Assembly (NCBI RefSeq): GCF_025195085.2
Contig: NZ_JANAVY020000002.1
Coordinates: 186,001 to 250,000, forward strand
Length of the DNA stretch: 64,000 bases
Direction: 5' to 3'
From: Vibrio intestinalis
Lineage (GTDB): Bacteria > Pseudomonadota > Gammaproteobacteria > Enterobacterales > Vibrionaceae
Positions 16,950-27,656 of this stretch are shown piece by piece. Within the stretch, counting starts at the first letter, position 1. The number at the start of each line of letters is the position of its first letter. The position numbers and the translations under genes were made by a program. The notes under the pieces are model-generated. The model had not been told where the DNA came from, did not search any database, and worked only from the letters and a program-made list of their open reading frames with translations.

Positions 16950-17183
16950 TTACTGAGCGCTGTTTACGTAGTCGATAGCAGCTTGAACAGTAGTGATCTT
17001 CTCAGCTTCTTCGTCTGGAATCTCAGTGTCGAATTCTTCTTCTAGAGCCATTACTAGTTCAACAGTGTCTAGAGAATCAGCACCTAGATCATCAACGAAA
17101 GAAGCTTCGTTTTTAACTTCTGCTTCGTCTACACCTAGCTGTTCAACAATGATTTTCTTTACGCGTTCTTCGATGTTGCTCAT
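16950..17183 (-). CDS. acpP: Acyl carrier protein
   Basis: The 77-residue acidic protein starts [18 protein letters not shown] and has the phosphopantetheine Ser in [11 protein letters not shown]. It carries growing acyl chains for fatty-acid, phospholipid and lipid A synthesis. The frame extends upstream to 17255, but ATG 17183 fits the family length and has AAGGAAAAG in front. A 236-base gap before it holds its own promoter region. Confidence 0.97.
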
Positions 17184-17264
17184 TTTTTCTTTTCCTTTAC
17201 AGATTTCGCCTAATGCGATGATTCCGTAGTTTATTAGAACTACTGAAAGTTGCAAGAGGGACCT

Positions 17265-17281
17265 TGCTGGTCAAACCACAA
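17265..17281. promoter_or_regulatory. Weak FadR-like site upstream of acpP
   Basis: TGCTGGTCAAACCACAA matches the FadR 17-mer (AACTGGTC-N-GACCAGTT) at about 10 of 16 positions, with a good left half (6 of 8). It lies 82-98 bases before the acpP start. Confidence 0.2.
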
Positions 17282-17327
17282 TTTTAGCGATTTTAACCGA
17301 AATTCAATACATTTTTGACTTATATCA

Positions 17328-17344
17328 TGCACAAATCTTGTGCA
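17328..17344. repeat. Perfect inverted repeat in the fabG-acpP gap
   Basis: TGCACAA-ATC-TTGTGCA. There is no U-run on either strand, so it reads more as an operator than a terminator. The regulator is unknown. Confidence 0.4.
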
Positions 17345-17370
17345 CTTCAATAGCAAGTTTCACATAATTA

Positions 17371-17399
17371 TAGCGAGTTGAGAACATATAAACTCGCTA
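17371..17399 (-). terminator. Possible weak terminator of fabG
   Basis: Arms TAGCGAGTT and AACTCGCTA around an 11-base loop, 20 bases past the fabG stop. Only a short A/T tract follows on the minus strand, so termination would be partial. Confidence 0.35.
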
Positions 17400-17419
17400 A
17401 ATCTGTTCAAACTCAGCTA

Positions 17420-18157
17420 TTACACCATATACATGCCGCCATTAACATGCAAAGTTTCACCTGTGATGTATGCCGCTTCTGGCGATGCTAAAAATGCAAC
17501 AGCAGATGCGATCTCACGAGGGTCACCTAAACGACCTGCAGGCACGTTCGCTAACGTTGCTGCACGTTGGTCGTCATTTAGCGCCTTAGTCATGTCAGTT
17601 TCGATAAAACCAGGTGCTACAGTGTTTACTGTTACGCCACGAGAAGCCACTTCACGAGCCATCGATTTAGTGAAACCGATCACACCTGCTTTTGCTGCTG
17701 CGTAGTTTGCTTGACCAGCGTTACCCATAGTACCTACAACAGAACCTACGTTGATGATACGACCAGCGCGTTTTTTCATCATGCCACGTAGAACCGCTTT
17801 CGACATACGGAAGATTGGCGTTAGGTTAGTATCAATGATGTCGTTCCACTCGTCATCTTTCATACGCATAAGTAGGTTATCGCGTGTGATACCAGCATTG
17901 TTCACTAGGATATCAATCGCACCAAACTCATCATTGATGGTTTTTAGCGTCGCTTCAATTGACGCAACATCTGTTACGTTAAGCGCTAGGCCTTTACCAT
18001 TTTCACCAAGGTACTCGCTGATAGCTGCTGCACCATTGTCAGAAGTCGCTGTACCAATAACTGTCGCGCCGCGCTCAACAAGAAGCTCAGCGATTGCACG
18101 GCCAATACCGCGACTTGCGCCAGTTACTAGTGCAATTTTGCCTTCTAGATTCATCAT
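17420..18157 (-). CDS. fabG: 3-oxoacyl-ACP reductase
   Basis: The 245 residues are a short-chain dehydrogenase with NADPH loop GASRGIGRAIAEL, NNAGITRDNLLMRM, and the catalytic YAAAKAG Tyr-Lys. It reduces 3-oxoacyl-ACP in each elongation cycle. Two consecutive ATGs lie behind AAGGAACT; the first (18157) is used here, and the second aligns with the E. coli start. It follows fabD by 18 bases. Confidence 0.96.
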   Translation of the reverse strand: MMNLEGKIALVTGASRGIGRAIAELLVERGATVIGTATSDNGAAAISEYLGENGKGLALNVTDVASIEATLKTINDEFGAIDILVNNAGITRDNLLMRMKDDEWNDIIDTNLTPIFRMSKAVLRGMMKKRAGRIINVGSVVGTMGNAGQANYAAAKAGVIGFTKSMAREVASRGVTVNTVAPGFIETDMTKALNDDQRAATLANVPAGRLGDPREIASAVAFLASPEAAYITGETLHVNGGMYMV

Positions 18158-18175
18158 TATTCTAGTTCCTTTCGA

Positions 18176-19099
18176 TTACTTAGCTGCGTCTAGCGATGCA
18201 ATATCGTTAACCGCTGCGCCGCTAAGAGTCTTAACGATTCGCTTAGTTAGACCAGTTAGAACTTTACCTGGACCTAATTCTAGTAGTTTTTCAACACCTT
18301 GCTCGCTCATTAGCTGAACGCTCTCAGTCCAACGAACTGGGCTATGTAGCTGGCGAACAAGTGCGTCTTTGATTTTCGCAGGATCAGTTTCAGCCGCCAC
18401 ATCAACGTTGTTGATTACTGGTAGCTGAGGTGCGTTAAATTCAATCTCTTCTAGTGCTACCGCTAGCTTCTCAGCCGCTGGTTTCATTAGTGCACAGTGA
18501 GATGGTACTGATACTGGTAGTGGCAGTGCACGTTTAGCACCTGCTTCTTTACATAGTGCGCCTGCGCGCTCTACTGCATCTTTACTACCTGCAATTACAA
18601 CCTGACCCGGTGAGTTAAAGTTTACTGGAGAAACCACTTCACCTTGCGCTGCGTCTTCACATGCTTTAGCAATCGCTTCATCATCCAGACCGATGATCGC
18701 GTACATTGCGCCAGTACCCGCTGGTACCGCTTCTTGCATTAGCTGACCACGCAGTTCAACCAGTTTGATTGCTTGTTTGAAATCGATAACACCCGCACAA
18801 ACAAGTGCTGAGTATTCACCTAGGCTGTGACCCGCTAGGTTTGCAGGCTGCTCAAGGCCAAGCTCTTGCCATACGCGCCAGATAGCAACAGATGAAGCGA
18901 GTAGTGCTGGCTGAGTACGGAAAGTTTGGTTTAGATCTTCTACAGGGCCATTTTGAACTAATGCCCATAGGTCATAACCTAGTACGTCAGACGCTTCTGC
19001 AAAAGTTTGTTTTACTACGTCATATTGTTCGCCAAGCTCAGCAAGCATACCTAGAGCTTGAGAACCTTGACCTGGAAATACGATAGCAAACTTGCTCAT
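18176..19099 (-). CDS. fabD: Malonyl-CoA:ACP transacylase
   Basis: The 307 residues start MSKFAIVFPGQGSQALGML, with the active Ser in LAGHSLGEYSALVCAG and the catalytic His in VPSHCALMKP. It moves malonyl from CoA to ACP. The frame runs on upstream to 19201 inside the fabH end, but ATG 19099 has AAGGAAAAG and matches the family N terminus. Confidence 0.96.
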   Translation of the reverse strand: MSKFAIVFPGQGSQALGMLAELGEQYDVVKQTFAEASDVLGYDLWALVQNGPVEDLNQTFRTQPALLASSVAIWRVWQELGLEQPANLAGHSLGEYSALVCAGVIDFKQAIKLVELRGQLMQEAVPAGTGAMYAIIGLDDEAIAKACEDAAQGEVVSPVNFNSPGQVVIAGSKDAVERAGALCKEAGAKRALPLPVSVPSHCALMKPAAEKLAVALEEIEFNAPQLPVINNVDVAAETDPAKIKDALVRQLHSPVRWTESVQLMSEQGVEKLLELGPGKVLTGLTKRIVKTLSGAAVNDIASLDAAK

Positions 19100-19173
19100 A
19101 TTCTTTTCCTTAAAGCAAAGTAAGAAAGAAAAGATGCACCCAAAAGTGCATCTTAAATTGAATTCTTTATGGC

Positions 19174-20124
19174 TTAGAATTTCACTAAGGCAGAGCCCCA
19201 AGTGAAGCCACCACCAAACGCTTCAAGTAGAAGAGTTTGGCCACGTTTAATTCGACCATCACGTACTGCTTCATCAAGCGCAGTCGGTACTGTCGCTGCT
19301 GAAGTGTTACCGTGTTTATCCAAGGTAACTACGACTTGGTCTAATGACATCGAAAGCTTTTTCGCTGTCGCTGAAATAATGCGGTAGTTCGCTTGGTGCG
19401 GTACTAGCCAATCCAGCTCAGATTTGTGCATGTCGTTAGCAGCAAGTGTGTCTTTTACTAGCTTAGATAGCTGAGTGACTGCCACTTTAAATACTTCGTT
19501 GCCTGCCATGTGCAGCCATTTGTCAGCATCTTTACCACGCTCTGGGACTTCAAGGCTAAGTAGATCGCCAAACGCGCCGTCAGCATTAATGTGCGTAGAC
19601 AGGATACCTGGCTCTTCGCTTGCACCTACTACTACAGCACCTGCGCCATCACCAAATAGGATGATGGTTGAACGGTCTGTAGGATCGCAAGTCTTCGACA
19701 ATGCATCGGCACCAATCACAAGCACGTTTTTGCACATGCCCGTTTTGATATGTTGATCGGCAACAGAGAGCGCGTAAACAAAACCTGAACATGCTGCTGC
19801 TAAGTCAAATGCTGGGCAACCTTTAATGCCAAGCATACCTTGCACCTGACACGCAGATGATGGGAATGTATGGCTACCGCTGGTGGTCGCAACGATGATC
19901 AAGTCGATATCGTTCTTATCAATGCCCGCCATGTCGATAGCGTTTACCGCAGCGTGGTAACCCATATCTGCCACGGTTTCGTTTTCAGCAGCGATGCGGC
20001 GTTCTTTAATACCTGTACGAGTGACAATCCACTCGTCAGTTGTATCTACCATTTTCTCTAGATCTGCGTTTGAACGCACCTGAGATGGCAGGTAGCTGCC
20101 AGTACCTAAAATTTTGCTATACAT
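19174..20124 (-). CDS. fabH: 3-oxoacyl-ACP synthase III
   Basis: The 316 residues carry the KAS III triad: Cys in [13 protein letters not shown], His in [12 protein letters not shown], Asn in [12 protein letters not shown]. It condenses acetyl-CoA with malonyl-ACP to start chains. It begins 5 bases after plsX, as part of the same transcript. Confidence 0.96.
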   Translation of the reverse strand: MYSKILGTGSYLPSQVRSNADLEKMVDTTDEWIVTRTGIKERRIAAENETVADMGYHAAVNAIDMAGIDKNDIDLIIVATTSGSHTFPSSACQVQGMLGIKGCPAFDLAAACSGFVYALSVADQHIKTGMCKNVLVIGADALSKTCDPTDRSTIILFGDGAGAVVVGASEEPGILSTHINADGAFGDLLSLEVPERGKDADKWLHMAGNEVFKVAVTQLSKLVKDTLAANDMHKSELDWLVPHQANYRIISATAKKLSMSLDQVVVTLDKHGNTSAATVPTALDEAVRDGRIKRGQTLLLEAFGGGFTWGSALVKF

Positions 20125-20129
20125 GAAGA

Positions 20130-21155
20130 CTAATAATGCCTCTCGAGTAAAACCGCTTCCAAACGATCGCTAATACGGCTTGGTACTTGTCGTTTGACCT
20201 CGTGCAGAGCTTCGCCAATGGCATTAACGACCGCTTCTACATCAGCACTTCCGTGGCTTTTTATCACAATGCCGCGCAATCCTAGCAAACTTGCGCCGTT
20301 ATACTGGTCGGGGTTCAATGTTTTTAGTTCATTAAATAACCCAGAAAAGATTTTTCTTGCAATCCAACCCTTTATAGATGAGGCCATCATGTAGTTTTTC
20401 AACTTATCTATAAAAAGCTGGGCTGTTCCTTCGCATGTTTTTAAGCAAACATTGCCAACGAAACCATCACACACTACGACATCTGCCGCATCATGCAATA
20501 GCTGATTACCTTCAATATAGCCGACAAAGTTAACGGATTGGGTCTGTGATAGCATCTCTGCGCAGCGCTTGACAAGATCATTACCTTTTATTTCTTCAGC
20601 GCCGATATTCAAAATCGCCACACGTGGTGGACGATCGAGATACTGCTCAGCTAATGCGCTTCCCATTACAGCAAACTGGAATAAAGAATCCGCATCGCTT
20701 GATACGTTTGCCCCTAAATCCAACATCCAAGTACGGTTGCCAGATGCAGTAGGTAATGCCGAAATCAGAGCAGGACGCTCAATACCCGGTAACAACTTAA
20801 GTCGAAAACGCGACAAAGCCATCAATGCACCGGTATTACCGCCGCTGACGCAAGCATCGGCTTTTCCTTCGGAAACGAGTTCAATCGCGCAGCCCATCGA
20901 GCTGTCGTGGCCATTGCGTAATGCGAGGGAAGGTTTTTCTGAGTTTGAGATCACTCGGTCACAGTGTTGAATGCTCAGCCGAGCATCTGGCTGGTAACCA
21001 AGGGAGGATAGTTGAGTGGTAATCGAAGTCCGATCACCTAATAAGATCACTTTTAGCTCTGGGAAATGCGACAGTGCCTGCACGGCGGCAGGCACTGTTA
21101 CGCGAGGACCGAAGTCTCCGCCCATTGCATCAAGTGCAACGGTTATATTTTGCAA
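20130..21155 (-). CDS. plsX: Phosphate acyltransferase PlsX
   Basis: The 341 residues start [20 protein letters not shown], the PlsX signature, and include [12 protein letters not shown] and [13 protein letters not shown] [17 protein letters not shown]. The enzyme makes acyl-phosphate from acyl-ACP for PlsY in phospholipid synthesis. It lies between rpmF and fabH, the conserved gammaproteobacterial order. Confidence 0.95.
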   Translation of the reverse strand: MQNITVALDAMGGDFGPRVTVPAAVQALSHFPELKVILLGDRTSITTQLSSLGYQPDARLSIQHCDRVISNSEKPSLALRNGHDSSMGCAIELVSEGKADACVSGGNTGALMALSRFRLKLLPGIERPALISALPTASGNRTWMLDLGANVSSDADSLFQFAVMGSALAEQYLDRPPRVAILNIGAEEIKGNDLVKRCAEMLSQTQSVNFVGYIEGNQLLHDAADVVVCDGFVGNVCLKTCEGTAQLFIDKLKNYMMASSIKGWIARKIFSGLFNELKTLNPDQYNGASLLGLRGIVIKSHGSADVEAVVNAIGEALHEVKRQVPSRISDRLEAVLLERHY

Positions 21156-21164
21156 AGGTCAACC

Positions 21165-21335
21165 TTACTTGTTGATAACCTTCTTGCCGCGGTAGTAACC
21201 TTCAGCTGTCATGTTGTGACGTAGGTGAGTTTCACCTGAAGTCGCATCAACAGATAGTGCAGCTGTAGTTAGGGCATCGTGTGAACGACGCATACCACGC
21301 TTAGAACGTGTTTTACGGTTTTTCTGTACGGCCAT
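21165..21335 (-). CDS. rpmF: 50S ribosomal protein L32
   Basis: This 56-residue protein starts [20 protein letters not shown] and ends with [11 protein letters not shown]. coli L32 has 57 residues. ATG 21333-21335 follows TAGGAGTAG. It is a constituent of the large subunit, cotranscribed with yceD and plsX. The gene is short but unmistakable. Confidence 0.97.
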   Translation of the reverse strand: MAVQKNRKTRSKRGMRRSHDALTTAALSVDATSGETHLRHNMTAEGYYRGKKVINK

Positions 21336-21366
21336 GGACCCTACTCCTATGTAAATACTTAAAGAA

Positions 21367-21891
21367 TTACTTCTTCAAGCTTTTTAAAACATCGAATGGA
21401 TTCGGTTTTTCTTCCACAATTTCTTCTGGAATCTCACCAAACACCATATTATCTGAATCAACGCTACAGTCCGCTTCATCATGCATCGCTATTTGAGGCA
21501 AGTTTAGAATGAACTCGTCTTCAACTAACTGTATTAGGTCGACTTCACCGTACTCGTTCAGATCTACCAAATCGTACTCTTCCGGTGCGTCCTCTTCACT
21601 TTTCTCACTATAGTAAGGAGTATAAGTGAATTGAACTTCGCACTCATGTGCGAAAACCTCATTACAGCGTTGACACTCTAAATCAACTTCGATGTTAGCT
21701 TTACCAGAGATAACAACGAGTCGCTGTTCATCTAACTCAAATGACAATGACACTTGAGCGTCGCGTTGAACGCCTTCGACCGATTCCAATAAGCGCTTAA
21801 AAAGACTGACCTGAATGATACCATCATAATCAAGTCGCTTTTGAGCAGCTCGTGCCGGATCAACCGTTCGCGGTATTTTTACCTTTTGCAT
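21367..21891 (-). CDS. yceD: DUF177 protein YceD, 23S rRNA accumulation factor
   Basis: The 174 residues contain the DUF177 cysteine pair in [16 protein letters not shown] and an acidic middle. YceD precedes rpmF in most gammaproteobacteria and is linked to 23S rRNA accumulation and large-subunit assembly. It is the first gene of the plsX/fab cluster, and its promoter should lie in 21892-22051, divergent from maf. I see no strong ribosome site. Confidence 0.9.
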   Translation of the reverse strand: MQKVKIPRTVDPARAAQKRLDYDGIIQVSLFKRLLESVEGVQRDAQVSLSFELDEQRLVVISGKANIEVDLECQRCNEVFAHECEVQFTYTPYYSEKSEEDAPEEYDLVDLNEYGEVDLIQLVEDEFILNLPQIAMHDEADCSVDSDNMVFGEIPEEIVEEKPNPFDVLKSLKK

Positions 21892-22051
21892 AGGGCGCGA
21901 ATTCTATCTTCCAAATTGTTTAGAGTCAAAGGAAAAGGGCAAAAAGTTGTACTTTTTTTGCTTCTCACATACTTAATACTTCTAGTGCTAAGATATCCAC
22001 TTACAAGCGAAATTATCCCAATCACTATTCAAGATCAGATTGTAAATAAAA

Positions 22052-22633
22052 ATGCCAAATTACCAACTAGTTTTAGCCTCTACATCACCATATCGAAAAC
22101 AGCTGCTCAATAAACTAGCAATCTCGTTTGAGACTGCTTCACCTAACTTTGACGAAACCGCCCTTTCCAGTGAGACGCCAATCGATTTGGTTAAACGACT
22201 AGCCATAGGTAAAGCGCAGTCTTGCTTAGTAGATAAACCAAGCGTGGTGATAGGCAGTGACCAAGTGTGTGTCATTGATGGCGAAATCATCGGTAAACCG
22301 CACACCAGAGAGAAAGCCATTGAACAGCTTAGCCGCCAAAGTGGTCACGCCATTACTTTTTATACCGGTCTAGCGCTATATAACACTGAGACCCAGCAAA
22401 CCGACGTCACAGTGGATACCTTTATCGTTCATTTCAGAGAGCTTAGCCAATCGCAGATCGAAAGCTACGTCGATAAAGAGCAGCCTTTTTATTGCGCGGG
22501 GAGCTTTAAAAGTGAAGGATTGGGTATTGCCCTATTTGATCGTTTAGAAGGAAAAGACCCAAACACCTTAGTTGGTCTGCCCTTGATAGATTTAATCGAC
22601 ATGCTTGCTAAACAAGGCATTGACGTTCTTTAG
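22052..22633 (+). CDS. yceF: Maf/YceF nucleotide pyrophosphatase
   Basis: The 193 residues begin with the Maf motif [14 protein letters not shown], followed by [20 protein letters not shown] and [13 protein letters not shown]. YceF-type enzymes hydrolyse modified nucleotides such as m7GTP; the E. coli gene lies in the same place beside yceD and rluC. It is cytoplasmic. No clear ribosome site is visible before the ATG. Confidence 0.9.
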   Translation: MPNYQLVLASTSPYRKQLLNKLAISFETASPNFDETALSSETPIDLVKRLAIGKAQSCLVDKPSVVIGSDQVCVIDGEIIGKPHTREKAIEQLSRQSGHAITFYTGLALYNTETQQTDVTVDTFIVHFRELSQSQIESYVDKEQPFYCAGSFKSEGLGIALFDRLEGKDPNTLVGLPLIDLIDMLAKQGIDVL

Positions 22634-22646
22634 CCGCAAAGATCAC

Positions 22647-22670
22647 AAAAGGGAGCCATTGCTCCCTTTC
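22647..22670. terminator. Bidirectional terminator between yceF and rluC
   Basis: AAAAGGGAGC-CATT-GCTCCCTTTC lies between the two convergent genes. Confidence 0.85.
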
Positions 22671-22691
22671 TCTTAATCTGCGATTAAGCAA

Positions 22692-23639
22692 TCAAGACTG
22701 CTTACGCAAGCCTGCGAGCGCTTTTTCCAGTCTAGGCTCCATCGGCGCGTTAATTTCCATCCACTCATCATTTGAAGGGTGTTGGAACTTAATATTCGCC
22801 GCATGCAAGAACAAGCGGTCTAACCCTACTTTGCCGGTATAAGCATCAAAGCGGCGATCACCATAACGGTCATCCCATGCAATAGGATGGCCTGTGTACT
22901 GACAATGGACGCGGATTTGGTGAGTGCGCCCAGTAATCGGACTGGCTTGAACCAAAGTTGCATCCTTAAACTTCTCAAGGATCTTATAGCGAGTTTCCGA
23001 TGGCTTACCATTTGGATTAACACGCACAATGCTGTTTACTTCGTTTTTAAGTAGCGGCGCGTTAACTTTTTTACAGCTGTTCTTCCACTCGCCCATCACT
23101 AGTGCGAAATAGAATTTTTTGACTGTCTTCTCACGGAACTGCGCTTGCAAATGACGCAATGCCGAGCGCTTCTTAGCCACAAGCAAAATGCCTGAAGTGT
23201 CACGGTCAATACGATGCACTAACTCTAAGAAACGAGCTTCCGGTCGCAAAGCGCGTAACGCTTCTATTGCACCAAACTTAAGGCCGCTGCCACCATGTAC
23301 CGCCGTCCCCGAAGGCTTGTTCAGAATCAACATATGCTCATCTTCGTGGATGATCATGTGTTCTAGCTCTGCCACCTTGTTTAACTTAGTACTTGGCGCA
23401 GTTTCTTCTGGTTTTTCTTCCAGCGTGACAGGTGGAATACGCACAACGTCGCCCGCTTGAAGTTTATATTCCGCTTTGATGCGTTTTTTGTTTACCCGAA
23501 CCTCTCCCTTACGCAAGATACGATAAACCATGCTCTTTGGGATACTTTTCAATTGGTTGCGTAAGAAGTTATCAATACGCTGGCCAGCCATGTCTGCATC
23601 AATATCGACAAACTGGACTTTCGTTCTAATTTCACTCAT
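22692..23639 (-). CDS. rluC: 23S rRNA pseudouridine synthase C
   Basis: The 315 residues comprise an S4 RNA-binding domain (about 20-80, RIDNFLRNQLKSIPKSMVYR) and an RluA-type catalytic domain with the Asp in LVHRIDRDTSGILLVAKK. In E. coli it modifies U955, U2504 and U2580 of 23S rRNA. It diverges from rne with 568 bases between, the same arrangement as in E. coli. Confidence 0.94.
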   Translation of the reverse strand: MSEIRTKVQFVDIDADMAGQRIDNFLRNQLKSIPKSMVYRILRKGEVRVNKKRIKAEYKLQAGDVVRIPPVTLEEKPEETAPSTKLNKVAELEHMIIHEDEHMLILNKPSGTAVHGGSGLKFGAIEALRALRPEARFLELVHRIDRDTSGILLVAKKRSALRHLQAQFREKTVKKFYFALVMGEWKNSCKKVNAPLLKNEVNSIVRVNPNGKPSETRYKILEKFKDATLVQASPITGRTHQIRVHCQYTGHPIAWDDRYGDRRFDAYTGKVGLDRLFLHAANIKFQHPSNDEWMEINAPMEPRLEKALAGLRKQS

Positions 23640-24207
23640 GGCGATATTCTATCACTCTACTCTGCGCAAATTCACATTTTCTTCGCAATTAATCGGGAGT
23701 TTACTTAATTTCAGTTGAACTACGAACAAAAAACAGCCAAGCCAATTATAAATATCATGTTAACTTTTCTCACTGCCTTTAAAAACAATCACTTGCTAAA
23801 AATAGTTTTGGATTATTTAGCGTTTTATTATAAAGCAGATTGCTGACTGAACTGGGTACTGCTATAGTTCACACCTGCAATGGATGATTTGAATGAGTTT
23901 TGTACTAAGCGAATCATTTAAGAGCAAAAATTAATGAGTAGACCGTTGATTGATAGGAAGCGCAGCACACGGCGTAAGACCTTTCCCACTCTCAACACAC
24001 TTGTTGCCCTACTCATCGCCCTTCATGTTGAGTAAATATCCGCCGACATTGCGGCTCACAAGCAGAAATCGACTTGTGAGAACTGGAGTGCCCACGAGCA
24101 TCCCTCCAGCCGGGAGGCTGCACCGATTAAACCATGGGATCAGGCACCGTGAATGCGAAAACAAGGCAACAAGCGACAAAACAAAAGAATGACAACGAGA
24201 TTTTTAA
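23640..24207 (+). promoter_or_regulatory. rluC-rne intergenic region with the long RNase E 5' leader
   Basis: This 568-base gap is expected to hold the rne promoter and its autoregulatory leader. The last 200 bases are structured and GC-richer: stem CCCTCC-AGCC-GGGAGG (24102-24117) extends with GCA/TGC and is followed by an A-rich stretch up to the start codon. In E. coli RNase E cuts its own leader through such hairpins to adjust its level. An 80-codon frame in the leader (23950-24192) has no family resemblance and is not called. Confidence 0.6.
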
Positions 24208-27200
24208 ATGAAAAGAATGCTAATCAACGCAACTCAAAAAGAAGAGTTGCGCGTTGCTTTAGTAGACGGCCAACGCCTATTCGATCTTGATATCGAAAGC
24301 CCAGGCCACGAATCTAAAAAAGCAAACATCTACAAAGGACGTATCACTCGCATAGAACCAAGCCTAGAAGCGGCTTTCGTTGACTATGGTGCAGAACGAC
24401 ACGGTTTCCTCCCTCTTAAAGAAATTGCCCGCGAATACTTCCCTGAAGGTTACACCTACCAAGGCCGTCCAAGCATTAAAGAAGTGCTGACTGAAGGCCA
24501 AGAAGTAATCGTACAAGTAGAGAAAGAAGAACGTGGTAGCAAGGGCGCAGCTCTAACTACTTTCATTTCTCTTGCGGGTAGCTACCTAGTTCTTATGCCT
24601 AATAACCCTCGTGCTGGCGGTATCTCTCGCCGTATCGAAGGTGACGAGCGTACACAACTAAAAGCAGCACTAAGCACCCTAGAACTACCGCAAGGTATGG
24701 GTCTTATTGTTCGTACAGCTGGTGTAGGCAAAAGCGCAGAAGAACTTGAGTGGGACTTAAACGTATTGCTAAACCACTGGGGTGCAATCAAGCAAGCATC
24801 TGATGCAAACCCAGCGCCTTTCCTAATCCACCAAGAAAGTAACGTAATTGTTCGCGCAATCCGCGACTACTTGCGCCGCGACATTGGTGAGATTCTGATC
24901 GACAGCAACACGATTTACGACCGTGCTCTTGAGCATATCCGTTTGGTACGCCCAGATTTCGAAAACCGTGTTAAGAAATACGACGGCGACGTTCCACTAT
25001 TCAGCCACTACCAAATCGAAAGCCAGATCGAATCTGCTTTCCAACGCGAAGTGCGCCTGCCATCTGGTGGTTCAATCGTTATCGATCCAACTGAAGCACT
25101 TACGTCTATCGATATCAACTCAGCTCGCGCAACCAAAGGCGGCGATATCGAAGAAACAGCACTCAACACCAACCTAGAAGCGGCAGATGAAATTGCACGT
25201 CAATTGCGTCTACGTGACTTAGGTGGTCTAGTGGTTATCGACTTCATCGATATGACGCCAGTGCGTCACCAACGTGAAGTAGAAAACCGTCTACGTGATG
25301 CGGTTCGTATGGACCGTGCTCGTGTTCAGATCGGCCGTATTTCTCGCTTTGGCTTATTAGAGATGTCGCGTCAGCGCCTAAGCCCATCTCTGGCTGAAGC
25401 AAGCCACCACATTTGTCCACGCTGTACTGGTACTGGTGTTGTTCGTGATAACGAATCACTCGCGCTTTCTGTACTGCGTCTAATCGAAGAAGAAGCACTT
25501 AAAGACAATACAGCACAAGTATTAGCTGTTGTGCCTGTGCCAATCGCTTCGTACCTACTGAACGAAAAACGTCGCTCAGTAAACCACATCGAACGTAACC
25601 AAGAAGTGAAGATTACGGTTGTTCCTAACTCTGAAATGGAAACTCCGCACTTCGACGTAATTCGCGTTCGTGAAGGTGAAGAATTTGACCTGCTTTCATA
25701 CCTACTTCCTAAGAAACTGGAAGCAATGAAAGAAGCAGAAAGCAAAGAAGCACCTGAAGCTGAAGTTAAAGTTAAGAAGATTGAAGAGCCAGCACTAAAA
25801 GGCTTTGCTTCTCCTGCTCAATCAGCTCCTGCACCGGTTAAGAAAGCGCAACCAGCGCCGAAAGCGAAAGCTGAAAAACCAGCAGAGAAACAAGAGCAAG
25901 ATGGCATTGTTAGCCGCTTCTTCAAAGCTCTTGGTAGCTTCCTATTTGGTAAATCTGAAGAGAAAACTGAAGAAAAACCAGAAGAGAAGCAGCCACGCGA
26001 GAAGTCTAACCGTAACAACAATCGTAATCGTCGCAATAACCGCAACGACCGCAACCGTCGCAACAACCGCGATGGCAACCGCAACGATCGTAACGGTAAC
26101 CGCGAAGATAGCCGTGATAACCGCGACAACAACCGTGATGATAAGCGTGATAACAAACGCAAGAATCAACGTGATGAAGCGGGTGACAACAAGCAAACTG
26201 AGCGCAAGCAGAACCGTAAACCTAAGCAAGACCGTCGCAACAAACGTGATGACGTAAAAGCAAGTAAGGTTGAAGAAGAAGGCTTGAAACTGGCTGCTGA
26301 TGCACAAGGCGAACAAACCGATACTCGCGCTGAAGAAAAAACAGCAAAAGTAAAAGAACGTCGCCAACGTCGTAAGCTTTCGAAGCAAGTTCGCGTTAAA
26401 GACCAACAAGCAAAAGCAGACAAAGCTGAGCAAGTGGAAGAAAAACCACAAGCACAAGTTGAAGAAGCCGTAACTAACGAGCAAAACCAAGCTCAAAACA
26501 CGCAAGACAATGGTGCTCAAGAGAACGGCAAACAACGTCGTAATCGTCGCTCACCTCGTCACCTGCGTGCAAGTGGTCAACGTCGTCGCCGTGGTCGTGA
26601 TCGTCGCCCTAACCCATTCCGCCTACGCAAAGGTGGTGTAGCCTCTCCAGAGATGGCAATGGGTAAAGTAATGCCGCGTTACGATCTACCAAAACCTGTG
26701 CAAAAACCTAAGCGCAATGACAACAAAGCTGCAGAAGTAGCAACAGTTGCAACGCTAGGCGGCTTTGCTTGCCCTGAAATGGCAATGGGTAAAGTCATTA
26801 TCCGTCGCGAAGAGCCAGTGGTAAGCCAACCTCAAGTTGCACCGGTAGTTGAAGCTGAAGTTAAAGTCGTTGAGCCAGTTGTTGAAACTCCAGTAGTTGA
26901 CGCACCAATGGTTGAAACAGTAGCTGCAGAAGCTCCGGTAGTAGAGACGCCAGTAGCACCAGCTGTTGAAACTCCAGTAGCTGAACAACCGGCAGCAGAA
27001 GTTGAAACTGCGGTTGAAGAGAAGCCAGTAGTGGCTAAAGCCAAGCCAGCGGCAACGATTAAATCTCAAGCGAGTGCACCAATGGCGAAAGCCCCTGGCC
27101 CACAAGAGCTAAAAGAGATCACAGTTAATGCAGCACCTATTCGTAGCGAACGTTACGTAGGTAAAGGTGCAGGTAGCCAAGTGGCAACAAGCCAAGCTGG

Positions 27201-27231
27201 CTCAGGCATGACGAAACCGCAGGGTTACTAA
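24208..27231 (+). CDS. rne: Ribonuclease E
   Basis: The 1007 residues have an S1 domain (about 35-125), a 5'-sensor/RNase H region, a DNase I-like catalytic part with the metal Asp residues in [10 protein letters not shown] and [10 protein letters not shown], and the Zn-link CPRCTGTG. The tail holds the membrane-targeting amphipathic helix ([17 protein letters not shown], about residue 570) and an Arg/Asn/Asp-rich RNA-binding segment built of short repeats (about 605-660). It then has two copies of a PEMAMGKV motif ([26 protein letters not shown]), a Pro/Val/Glu repeat region and a C-terminal stretch where PNPase binds in E. coli. It is the endonuclease core of the RNA degradosome at the inner membrane. 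Confidence 0.97.
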   Translation: MKRMLINATQKEELRVALVDGQRLFDLDIESPGHESKKANIYKGRITRIEPSLEAAFVDYGAERHGFLPLKEIAREYFPEGYTYQGRPSIKEVLTEGQEVIVQVEKEERGSKGAALTTFISLAGSYLVLMPNNPRAGGISRRIEGDERTQLKAALSTLELPQGMGLIVRTAGVGKSAEELEWDLNVLLNHWGAIKQASDANPAPFLIHQESNVIVRAIRDYLRRDIGEILIDSNTIYDRALEHIRLVRPDFENRVKKYDGDVPLFSHYQIESQIESAFQREVRLPSGGSIVIDPTEALTSIDINSARATKGGDIEETALNTNLEAADEIARQLRLRDLGGLVVIDFIDMTPVRHQREVENRLRDAVRMDRARVQIGRISRFGLLEMSRQRLSPSLAEASHHICPRCTGTGVVRDNESLALSVLRLIEEEALKDNTAQVLAVVPVPIASYLLNEKRRSVNHIERNQEVKITVVPNSEMETPHFDVIRVREGEEFDLLSYLLPKKLEAMKEAESKEAPEAEVKVKKIEEPALKGFASPAQSAPAPVKKAQPAPKAKAEKPAEKQEQDGIVSRFFKALGSFLFGKSEEKTEEKPEEKQPREKSNRNNNRNRRNNRNDRNRRNNRDGNRNDRNGNREDSRDNRDNNRDDKRDNKRKNQRDEAGDNKQTERKQNRKPKQDRRNKRDDVKASKVEEEGLKLAADAQGEQTDTRAEEKTAKVKERRQRRKLSKQVRVKDQQAKADKAEQVEEKPQAQVEEAVTNEQNQAQNTQDNGAQENGKQRRNRRSPRHLRASGQRRRRGRDRRPNPFRLRKGGVASPEMAMGKVMPRYDLPKPVQKPKRNDNKAAEVATVATLGGFACPEMAMGKVIIRREEPVVSQPQVAPVVEAEVKVVEPVVETPVVDAPMVETVAAEAPVVETPVAPAVETPVAEQPAAEVETAVEEKPVVAKAKPAATIKSQASAPMAKAPGPQELKEITVNAAPIRSERYVGKGAGSQVATSQAGSGMTKPQGY

Positions 27232-27257
27232 GTCAAGCTAACACCTCATCAGTGAGT

Positions 27258-27286
27258 AAAAGGCCGCTAGAAATAGCGGCCTTTTT
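27258..27286 (+). terminator. Terminator of rne
   Basis: AAAAGGCCGCTA-GAAA-TAGCGGCCTTTTT, with a stable GC stem and U-run, 26 bases past the stop. Confidence 0.92.
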
Positions 27287-27656
27287 GTATTTCTCTCACC
27301 TGTTCATACGGGATTAATATTGGTTAACTTCTGGTTCATTCTTGAACTTAATCACACTTTTCGGTAGCATGCGCCGATTCGATCTGAATTACTGACTTTA
27401 GTCACTCTGCTCTTTTGAACCAAATACATTAATTAGATGTTCATAAATTTGCGCAGGAAAAATCACTTAGAACAAAGCAAAGATTGCCGCTAGCTAGTTA
27501 TTCTACCTACAAGATCTTTAACGCCGTTATAAGTTGTTTTAACCAGCTAGAATGAATAGATAACTGATGAACTTGGTGTTACATCTCATTTTTGCTTCAG
27601 TGCCGACAAAAGCCAAATTCAGAATAGTTGTAAACACTTAGCCTAACTGAGCAAAC
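27287..27656. other. Intergenic region upstream of the SulP transporter
   Basis: In these 370 AT-rich bases I see no gene, no strong hairpin and no complete known operator. It presumably holds the promoter of the following transporter. Confidence 0.5.

Noticed and set aside
23950..24192. 80-codon frame in the rne leader
   Set aside because: It overlaps the structured leader; Pro/Arg/Ser-rich sequence typical of non-coding translation, and no ribosome site.
26010..26160. Tandem-repeat-like DNA that might suggest a CRISPR or VNTR
   Set aside because: Repeats are short, degenerate and in frame with the coding sequence; they encode the RNA-binding tail of RNase E. No CRISPR-like spacing exists anywhere in the window.
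25818..26535. Several long frames within rne on both strands
   Set aside because: They are shadows produced by the repetitive Arg/Asn/Lys codons of the RNase E tail.
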